A stretch of DNA of 41,820 bases from Clostridia bacterium (GTDB taxonomy: Bacteria; Bacillota; Peptococcia; Peptococcales; SKKY01). The DNA lies in NCBI GenBank assembly GCA_009930175.1, contig RZYW01000007.1, positions 1 to 41,820 on the forward strand. Reading direction: 5' to 3'. Both the position numbers and the translations under genes were made by a program. The notes under the pieces were generated by a model, which saw only the letters and a program-made list of their open reading frames with translations, was not told the DNA's origin and ran no database searches. Below, piece by piece: positions 29,927 through 37,301 of this stretch (positions are counted from its first letter, which is position 1; each line of letters begins with the position of its first letter).

Positions 29927-32359
29927 ATGGATTTATCATATAAATGGTTAAAAGAATATGTTGATTTTGATCTGACTCCCCAGGAACTGGCAGATAAGTT
30001 AACAGCTTCAGGGGTAGCAGTGGAAGGAATAACAAATTTATCGGAAGAATTAAGTGGTTTAGTTGTTGCTTATGTAGAGGAATGTGGGAAACATCCTGAT
30101 GCAGATAAATTATCTTTATGTAAAGTTTATGATGGGCAGGATCATTATCAAGTAGTTTGTGGTGCTGCAAATGTTGCTCAGGGACAAAAAATAATTTTTG
30201 CAAAAATTGGAGCTGTTTTACCAGGTAATTTTAAAATTAAAGCAGCAAAATTAAGAGGTGTAGATTCCCAGGGGATGATTTGTTCAGCAAAAGAAATCGG
30301 AATCCCACAAGAGTTACTTCTTCCATCTCAAAAAGAAGGAATATTGGAATTAGATCAAAGTGCTCCATTGGGTATGGATGGAGCAAAATATCTTGATTTA
30401 GATGATTATATTCTTGAGCTGGACTTAACTCCGGACAGAGGAGATTGTCTGAGTGTTCTTAATGTTGCCAGACAGCTTGCAGCAATCTTAAATACAAAAG
30501 TAAAGGAACCAGCAATTTCCTTAAATAATTCAATAGAAAATTCTTCAAAAAAAATTGATATCAAAATTGAGGATCTTGAATCTTGTCCAAGATATGTTGG
30601 AAAGATTGTTGAAAATGTAACTATTGGGGAGTCTCCTTACTGGATGCAAAGCCGTCTAAGAAGTGCAGGCTTAAGGCCTATTAATAATGTGGTTGATGTT
30701 ACCAATTATGTTCTTTTGGAAATGGGACAACCTCTTCATGCCTTTGATTATGAAATGTTAAGCGGTAATAAAATAATTGTAAGAAAAGCAACACAGGGAG
30801 AAAAGCTTGTTACTTTGGATAGTCAGGAGAGAACCCTTGATAATGAAATGCTTCTTATTTGTGATGGAGAGAGACCAGTAGCAATTGCTGGAGTAATGGG
30901 TGCAGAAAACTCTGAAGTTACATCTCAGACCAAAACAGTAATGATTGAATCTGCATATTTTAATCCTGTCAGCATAAGAAAAACTTCAACTAAATTAGGA
31001 CTTCGTTCTGAAGCTTCAGCGCGTTTTGAAAAAGGTATTAATTATGATCAGACAAGGTTAGCAGCTATCAGAGCAGCACAGTTATTAGAAGAAGTTGCTC
31101 AGGGAACACCACATAAAGAAGAGGTAGATGTATATCCTGAACCAATAAAGAATGCTGAAGTTAGATTAAGATTTGATAAGGCCAATAAAGTTCTTGGGAC
31201 ATCTTTAGAAAAATCAGAGATAAAAAATATTTTTGCAAGACTAAATCTTGAAATTATTAGTGAAAATGAAAGTGAAGCTGTTTTCAAAATTCCAGGATAC
31301 AGACCAGACTTGCAAATAGAGGAAGATTTAATAGAAGAAATAGCATCAATTTATGGGTTAGAAAATATTCCAGTAACTTTACCTTATGGAGATACTAATC
31401 CAGGAGCAAGAACCTTAAATCAGAAAGTTCGTAAAAAAATATTTGAGATTCTAAGCAGCAGTGGAGCAAATGAAGTTATTAACTATAGTTTTATAAATCC
31501 AGCTCATCTTGATAAAGTTCTTCTTCAAGAAAATGATCTAAGAAGAAGTGCTGTAGAAGTATTGAATCCTTTATCTGAAGAACAGGGGATTATGAGAACC
31601 ACACTTGTTCCGGGAATGCTTGATAACGCATTAAGGAATCACAACAGAAGATCAGAAAACATTCTGACTTTTGAAATTGGGAAAGTATATTATAAGAATG
31701 GCTTTCCTGAAAAAACTGTTTTACCTGAAGAGGAATTAAAACTTGCTCTTTTAGGAAGAGGTAAAATAGCAGGAGACTGGAAAAATAAAGATGAGGAAAT
31801 AGATTTCTACTATCTTAAAGGAATTTTAAATAAGTTATTTGATGCCTTGAAAATTTCTGGTATAGAATATGTTCCCGCTTCTGATGCAGGAGAATATCAT
31901 CCAGGAAGATGTGCAAAAGTATTGCTTGATGGAGATTTCATTGGCTATATAGGAGAAATTAATCCTAAAGTAGCCGACAACTATAGTCTTTCTGGAAGAA
32001 CATATCTTTCAGAACTCCATTTAGATAAACTCATAGAAAAATGTGAAAATAAAATAGACTATAAGTATCTTCCGAAATATCCAGGCATAACCAGAGATCT
32101 TGCTCTTCTTGTTGATGACATTGTTAGAGCAGGGGAACTAATTGCTTCTATTGAAAATAATGGTGGTAAATTACTTGAAAGTGTAGAGATTTTTGATCTT
32201 TATCAGGGAAGTCAGATTCCAAAAGGAAAGAAAAGTATAGCCTTTTCACTTAAATTCCAGGCAGAAGACAGAACTTTAACAGATGAAGATGTAAATGTAT
32301 TAATTAATAAAATTAAAGATGGCCTTGAGGAAGATTACAAGGCAAAACTTAGAGATTAA
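29927..32359 (+). CDS. pheT: Phenylalanine-tRNA ligase beta subunit
   Basis: 810 residues, full length. Domains in order: N-terminal part with the tRNA-binding OB fold (about 40-150, VAYVEECGKHPDADKLSLCKV and QVVCGAANV), the B3/B4 editing region (about 205-390, with RSAGLRPINNVVDVTNY), B5 (about 405-475), a pseudo-catalytic core (about 480-700) and the C-terminal FDX-ACB anticodon-binding domain (about 718-810, YPGITRDLALLVDD). It holds tRNA-Phe and edits mischarged tyrosine. It is 21 bases after pheS in the same transcript. A strong terminator follows 22 bases after the stop. Confidence 0.96.
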   Translation: MDLSYKWLKEYVDFDLTPQELADKLTASGVAVEGITNLSEELSGLVVAYVEECGKHPDADKLSLCKVYDGQDHYQVVCGAANVAQGQKIIFAKIGAVLPGNFKIKAAKLRGVDSQGMICSAKEIGIPQELLLPSQKEGILELDQSAPLGMDGAKYLDLDDYILELDLTPDRGDCLSVLNVARQLAAILNTKVKEPAISLNNSIENSSKKIDIKIEDLESCPRYVGKIVENVTIGESPYWMQSRLRSAGLRPINNVVDVTNYVLLEMGQPLHAFDYEMLSGNKIIVRKATQGEKLVTLDSQERTLDNEMLLICDGERPVAIAGVMGAENSEVTSQTKTVMIESAYFNPVSIRKTSTKLGLRSEASARFEKGINYDQTRLAAIRAAQLLEEVAQGTPHKEEVDVYPEPIKNAEVRLRFDKANKVLGTSLEKSEIKNIFARLNLEIISENESEAVFKIPGYRPDLQIEEDLIEEIASIYGLENIPVTLPYGDTNPGARTLNQKVRKKIFEILSSSGANEVINYSFINPAHLDKVLLQENDLRRSAVEVLNPLSEEQGIMRTTLVPGMLDNALRNHNRRSENILTFEIGKVYYKNGFPEKTVLPEEELKLALLGRGKIAGDWKNKDEEIDFYYLKGILNKLFDALKISGIEYVPASDAGEYHPGRCAKVLLDGDFIGYIGEINPKVADNYSLSGRTYLSELHLDKLIEKCENKIDYKYLPKYPGITRDLALLVDDIVRAGELIASIENNGGKLLESVEIFDLYQGSQIPKGKKSIAFSLKFQAEDRTLTDEDVNVLINKIKDGLEEDYKAKLRD

Positions 32360-32381
32360 TTAATTTAACGGATAGTGTATA

Positions 32382-32417
32382 ATTAGAACGTCAGATATTC
32401 TGGCGTTCTAATTTTTT
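32382..32417 (+). terminator. Terminator after pheT
   Basis: ATTAGAACGTCAGA (32382-32395) pairs with TCTGGCGTTCTAAT (32399-32412), 14 bp with one G-U pair, loop TAT, followed by six T. It lies 21 bases before the U32 gene, which thus needs its own promoter or read-through. A TATAAT at 32378-32383 overlaps the stem, with no good -35. Confidence 0.88.
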
Positions 32418-32437
32418 ATTAAGGGGAATAATAATAT

Positions 32438-34885
32438 ATGAATAAAATAGAATTGCTTGCTCCAGCAGGTAGTGAATTATCATTTAGGGCAGCAATAGAA
32501 AATGGTGCCGATGCAGTTTATCTTGGTACAGAGGAATTTAGTGCAAGGCATTATGCAGAAAATTTTAAATTAGATTCTCTGCCAGATATTATCAAAGAAG
32601 CTCATAAAAGAGGGATTAAAGTATATTTAACAGTTAATACCCTTCTAAATGACAAGGAGCTGGAATTATACCCGGAATATTTATATAAAGCTGCTCAATC
32701 AGGTATAGATGCTTTAATTGTTCAGGACTGGGGAGTAATAAATTTAACTAAGAATTTATTACCAGAAATGGTTCTTCATGGCAGCACACAAATGACAGTG
32801 AATAATTCAGCCGGTGCTCAGTTTCTTCAAAAACATGGTTTTAAAAGAGTGGTTTTAGCAAGGGAAACTTCATTAGAAGAAGTGAAAATTATTAAGAGAA
32901 CAACAGACCTAGAGCTGGAAATATTTGCACATGGTGCCTTATGTATTAGTTATTCTGGAATTTGCTATTTTAGTAGTATGCTTGGTGGCAGAAGCGGAAA
33001 CAGAGGGAAATGTGCTCAGCCCTGTCGTCTTGAATATGATTTTTTAAAGGAAAAAGGGAAACATTTTCTTAGTACAAAAGATATCAGAATGATTGAATAT
33101 ATTCCTGAAATAGTAAAATCAGGTGTTAGGTCCATTAAAATTGAAGGTAGAATGAAGCGGCCGGAATATGTTGCGGTAGTTATAGATCATTATCGTAAAA
33201 CAATTGATTCATACTATGAAGACCCAGGTAACTTTTCAGTAGACCCAAACACAATTAAAGAATTGGACCAGGCCTTTAGCAGAGGTGCCGGAAGTGGCCA
33301 TTATTTTGGAAAATTAAGTCAAGATGGAATGTCTTGGGAAAAGCCAAACAATGCAGGGATTCCTGCAGGGAAGGTTGTTTCCTTTAAAGGTGGCAAGGCT
33401 CACATAAAACTTATCGAGGATTTAAATATTGGTGATGGTTTTGTTATTGACAGCTATAATGGACCACAAGCTGGAGAAATAACCATTTCTGGTAAAAAGG
33501 GTGAAACAATTGAAATTCCTTTTAAAAGCAGGCTTCGTTTGGGAGAGCTTTTGTATAAAACCAGAGATAGTATTTTACAAAAAAAAGCCAGGGACACCTT
33601 TTCTTCTTCAAGAGTTACAAATAAGCAATATATAGATGTGATGGTTACAGTTATAGAAGGAGAAAATATTAACTATAAAATTACTGATGAAAAAGGAAAT
33701 ATTGTGGAAGGGCAGGGGACAGTTCCTGCAGAAAAAGCTTTAAAGAGACCCTTAACCGAAGAAACAATATTAGAACAATTCTCACGTCTTGGTAATACAC
33801 CTTATGAAATAAGAAGCCTCACTGCCCATATTAAGGGTGAAGTTATTGTTCCCTTAAGAGAATTGAATAATATAAGAAAAGACTTTACGGAAAAACTTCA
33901 GGAAGCCAGCTTGAGTGAATTTAATAGAGTTAACTTGCCAGATTATGATGAGTTTATTAAAAAGCTGCCCCTTCTTACAGAAAGAGATAACAAAAAAGAA
34001 AAAAAACTTTCAGTTTCCTTAAGTTCTTTAGAAGGGGTAAAGGCCGCTATTGAAGGTGGAGCAGATATAATTTATCTTTATCTTGAAACATTAAGAAACT
34101 TTAAAAAGCTTTCTGAAAAAGATATTTCAGAAGCTATTGAGTTATGTGAAAACAAATGTGAACTTAATTTTATAATTCCTGGAATAATTAAAGAAGGTCA
34201 GCTTGATTATTATAAAAACTTAATAAAAAATATTTATTCAGCTGGAGGTAAAAATTTTTCAGTAGCTAACCTCTCCGGTTTATCTTTATTAGATAATATT
34301 TCACCAGAAATCAATGGAGAATATACTTTAAATACCTTTAATTCCTGGGCAATTGATTTATTTGAAAGAGAAGGGGTTCGAAGGATCACTTTATCACCAG
34401 AACTATCATTAGATCAAATAAATAACATAAATAATAGTGAAATTGAAAAGGAAGTCTTAATTCAAGGTAATTTCCCATTAATAACTACTGAATATTGCGT
34501 ATTGGAATCATCAGGTTATTGTTTGAAAAAGAATAAGTCACCAGAAGTATCCTGCAGTGACAGCCATTTCTTTAAAGACAGGAAAAATTTTAATATGCCC
34601 CTTGCTTTTGATTATAACTGTAAGATGTATTTATATAATGTGAAGGAACTGTCTCTTTACAGAGACATGGAAAAAATAATTAAAAGCAAAATTGATGTTT
34701 ACAGGATTGAAGGAAGATTAGATTCTCCAGATAACATTTATCAAAAAACAAAAATGTATAAAGAACAGATTGATTTATATAATAAAAGAGGAAATGTAAA
34801 AATAAAAAAAGATAATATTGAAAAAATGTCCGCACTTTCTCCAGAGGGATTAACTGCAGGGCACTTATTCAGAGGTGTTGAATAG
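32438..34885 (+). CDS. U32 family protein with DUF3656, two tandem U32-like barrels (RlhA/TrhP-type)
   Basis: 815 residues. The N-terminal U32 barrel (about 1-290) begins IELLAPAGSELSFRAAIENG and carries HGALCISYSGIC...GKCAQPC with C169, C176, C192 and C196, likely iron-sulfur ligands, then SIKIEGRMKRPEYVA. A DUF3656-like middle part (about 300-500) follows. Residues about 522-785 repeat the barrel in degraded form: SLEGVKAAIEGGADIIYL, NGEYTLNTFNSWAIDLF, and YRIEGRLDSPDNIYQ, with four cysteines C687, C695, C706, C728. U32 proteins hydroxylate rRNA or tRNA or act in ubiquinone synthesis. The rRNA hydroxylase RlhA is the nearest known type; no peptidase activity need be assumed. Confidence 0.85.
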   Translation: MNKIELLAPAGSELSFRAAIENGADAVYLGTEEFSARHYAENFKLDSLPDIIKEAHKRGIKVYLTVNTLLNDKELELYPEYLYKAAQSGIDALIVQDWGVINLTKNLLPEMVLHGSTQMTVNNSAGAQFLQKHGFKRVVLARETSLEEVKIIKRTTDLELEIFAHGALCISYSGICYFSSMLGGRSGNRGKCAQPCRLEYDFLKEKGKHFLSTKDIRMIEYIPEIVKSGVRSIKIEGRMKRPEYVAVVIDHYRKTIDSYYEDPGNFSVDPNTIKELDQAFSRGAGSGHYFGKLSQDGMSWEKPNNAGIPAGKVVSFKGGKAHIKLIEDLNIGDGFVIDSYNGPQAGEITISGKKGETIEIPFKSRLRLGELLYKTRDSILQKKARDTFSSSRVTNKQYIDVMVTVIEGENINYKITDEKGNIVEGQGTVPAEKALKRPLTEETILEQFSRLGNTPYEIRSLTAHIKGEVIVPLRELNNIRKDFTEKLQEASLSEFNRVNLPDYDEFIKKLPLLTERDNKKEKKLSVSLSSLEGVKAAIEGGADIIYLYLETLRNFKKLSEKDISEAIELCENKCELNFIIPGIIKEGQLDYYKNLIKNIYSAGGKNFSVANLSGLSLLDNISPEINGEYTLNTFNSWAIDLFEREGVRRITLSPELSLDQINNINNSEIEKEVLIQGNFPLITTEYCVLESSGYCLKKNKSPEVSCSDSHFFKDRKNFNMPLAFDYNCKMYLYNVKELSLYRDMEKIIKSKIDVYRIEGRLDSPDNIYQKTKMYKEQIDLYNKRGNVKIKKDNIEKMSALSPEGLTAGHLFRGVE

Positions 34886-34887
34886 TA

Positions 34888-37245
34888 ATGAATAAAAGTA
34901 CATTAACAAAACTTGAATATTACAAAATAATAGAAAAACTGAAACAAAAATGTGGTTCCCAGCTAGGTAAAGATATCGCTGAGAAACTTTATCCTGAAAC
35001 GAATATGGAATTGATTATTAAAATGCAAAAAGAAACCAGTGAGGCTGTTTTAGTAAGAAGATATGATGGATCCATGCCTTTAGGAGGAATAGTTGATACC
35101 TTTGATTCACTGGGCCTTGCAGAAAAAGGTGGTATTTTAAATCCAGAAGAAATTGGTAAAGTGCGGGAAAATCTTTATGCAGCAAAAAATATTGTAGTTT
35201 TTCTGAACAGGAAACTTCAATATGAAATACCCTTGCTAAGAGAAAGAGGAGAAGGAATTGTTCCTTTAAAAGATCTTGAAAAAGAAATTGACGGAATAAT
35301 AGATGAAGAAAATCAAATTAAAGATTCTGCTTCAGATACCCTGTGGAATATCAGAAGAAAGAAAAAAGCACTTAATGAAAGAATCAAAAGCAAACTAGAT
35401 AGTATTGTAAGAAACTCAAATTCATCCAAATACCTTCAGGAATCTATTGTAACTTCCAGACAGGGAAGATATGTAGTTCCCGTTAAAATCGAGTATCGTC
35501 AGCATGTTCCTGGCATAGTACATGATCAGTCATCTAGTGGAGCAACTTTGTTTATTGAGCCAGCAGCAGTAGTTGAGTTCAATAATGATTTAAAAAAACT
35601 GGAACTGCAGGAGCAAGAAGAAATATCAAGAATACTTCTGGAAATTTCAGGGAAAATTGGAGCTCAGGGTGAAATCCTAAAAGAAAATTTAAGAATATTA
35701 TCGAATATTGATTTTATTATGGCCAAAGGTTTTTTAAGTACAGAACTTGAAGCTGTTGAACCTGAAATAAATTCATATCAAAAGATGAAAGTAAATAAAG
35801 GAAGACACCCTCTGATTGACATAAAAGAGGTTGTGCCTATAAGCTTTGATCTTGGTTATGACTTCGATGCCTTAATCATTACTGGTCCAAACACAGGGGG
35901 GAAAACCGTAACTATTAAAACAGCGGGACTTTTTGCGTTGATGGCTCAAAGCGGATTGCATCTTCCGGCAGACAAAGCTGAAATGGGTATTTTTGATAAA
36001 GTATATTGTGATATTGGTGATGAACAAAGTATTGAACAATCATTAAGCACATTTTCTTCTCACATGAAAAATATTGTCCATATAATTGAAAATACTGATT
36101 ACAAAACTCTAGTGCTTCTGGATGAGCTAGGTGCAGGTACAGATCCTTCTGAAGGTGCGAATCTTGCGATTTCAATAATTAAATTTTTTATGAAAAAGAA
36201 AGCAAAAATTATTGCAACTACTCACTACAGTGATTTAAAAATATTTGCATATAATACAGAAAGAGTAGAAAATGCTTCTGTAGAGTTTGATACTGTTAGT
36301 TTAAGACCTACCTATAAACTTTTGGTGGGTATTCCCGGAAAAAGTTATGCTTTAGAAATAGCGAAAAGGCTTGGATTGAATTATGAGATAATTAATGATG
36401 CTAAGAGTATGGTTAGCGATGATGACCAAGATGTTTCTGGACTAATTGAAAAACTGGAAAAAGATGCCTTTTATGGTGAAAGAAATCTTGAAGAAACAAA
36501 AATAAAACTTGCCCATGCAGAAGCAAAACTTTTAGAAGCTGAAGTGCTTAAGAAAAATCTTATTGAACGAGAAGAGAAAATAATTAAAAAAGCAGAAGAA
36601 GAAGCCTACAGAATTATAAGAAGTGCTAAAACTGAAGCGAACGAAAAAATAAAAGAAATAAAAGAATTGTTGCAGCAAGATAAAGAAAAAGCAATGGCTG
36701 CGGCGAATTCTTTTAGGAAAGATTTGGAAGAAACAGAAGGTGCTTTATATAAAAATATTACAAAAGGAAGCAGAATACAGGAAATAATAACTACTGAAAA
36801 CCTGCTCCCCGGAACAGAAGTCTTTGTCCCTAAGTTTAATCAAAAGGGAATTGTGTCTGAAGTTATGGATGATGAAGCTTATGTGCAATTGGGAATAATG
36901 AAAATGAAGTTAAAGAAAAGTGATCTGACAATACCAAAAAATAAAGATCAAAAGAAAGAAAGAACAGGTATCACAAAAATTAAAGATGAGAAAACTATGG
37001 CTATTAAAACTGAAATAGATTTAAGAGGCCTGACTGTAGAAGAAGCAATTTCTGAGGTAGATAAGTATCTTGACGATGCTAAAATTGCAGGTTTAAACTC
37101 TGTTTCTTTAATTCATGGGAAAGGAACCGGAGCTCTACGCTCTGGACTTAATGAATTTTTAAGAGGCCATCATTTTGTAAAAACAAGCAGAATAGGGGAC
37201 TCCCGAGAAGGTGGACATGGAGTCACTGTAGTTGAAATTAAATAA
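34888..37245 (+). CDS. mutS2: Endonuclease MutS2 (ribosome-splitting/Smr)
   Basis: 785 residues. Core and lever domains (about 1-310) lead to the ATPase with Walker A GPNTGGKT (333-340), LSTFSSHMKNI signature-like segment, Walker B LVLLDELGAGTDPSEGANLA and THYSDLK. A coiled coil (about 515-630), a KOW-like patch (LLPGTEVFVPKFNQKG), then the C-terminal Smr nuclease domain (about 705-785) with EIDLRGLTVEEAI, LIHGKGTGALRSGL and GDSREGGHGVTVVEI. No MutS mismatch-binding domain I is present, as expected. MutS2 has been shown to suppress recombination and, in B. subtilis, to act on collided ribosomes. It starts 2 bases after the U32 gene. Confidence 0.96.
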   Translation: MNKSTLTKLEYYKIIEKLKQKCGSQLGKDIAEKLYPETNMELIIKMQKETSEAVLVRRYDGSMPLGGIVDTFDSLGLAEKGGILNPEEIGKVRENLYAAKNIVVFLNRKLQYEIPLLRERGEGIVPLKDLEKEIDGIIDEENQIKDSASDTLWNIRRKKKALNERIKSKLDSIVRNSNSSKYLQESIVTSRQGRYVVPVKIEYRQHVPGIVHDQSSSGATLFIEPAAVVEFNNDLKKLELQEQEEISRILLEISGKIGAQGEILKENLRILSNIDFIMAKGFLSTELEAVEPEINSYQKMKVNKGRHPLIDIKEVVPISFDLGYDFDALIITGPNTGGKTVTIKTAGLFALMAQSGLHLPADKAEMGIFDKVYCDIGDEQSIEQSLSTFSSHMKNIVHIIENTDYKTLVLLDELGAGTDPSEGANLAISIIKFFMKKKAKIIATTHYSDLKIFAYNTERVENASVEFDTVSLRPTYKLLVGIPGKSYALEIAKRLGLNYEIINDAKSMVSDDDQDVSGLIEKLEKDAFYGERNLEETKIKLAHAEAKLLEAEVLKKNLIEREEKIIKKAEEEAYRIIRSAKTEANEKIKEIKELLQQDKEKAMAAANSFRKDLEETEGALYKNITKGSRIQEIITTENLLPGTEVFVPKFNQKGIVSEVMDDEAYVQLGIMKMKLKKSDLTIPKNKDQKKERTGITKIKDEKTMAIKTEIDLRGLTVEEAISEVDKYLDDAKIAGLNSVSLIHGKGTGALRSGLNEFLRGHHFVKTSRIGDSREGGHGVTVVEIK

Positions 37246-37260
37246 GAAATAATAATAGTA

Positions 37261-37301
37261 AAAGGCCTTGGTTATAAGATTCATAACCAAGGCCTTTTTT
37301 T
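37261..37301. terminator. Bidirectional terminator between mutS2 and the PBP gene
   Basis: AAAGGCCTTGGTTAT (37261-37275) pairs perfectly with ATAACCAAGGCCTTT (37283-37297), 15 bp, loop of seven, then T to 37301. The stop codon of the opposite gene (37300-37302) lies on the end of the T tract. In the minus direction the U run is only four bases. Confidence 0.9.

Noticed and set aside
32365-32383. Possible promoter before the U32 gene (TATAAT 32378-32383)
   Set aside because: No -35 at a suitable distance, and the hexamer overlaps the pheT terminator stem.
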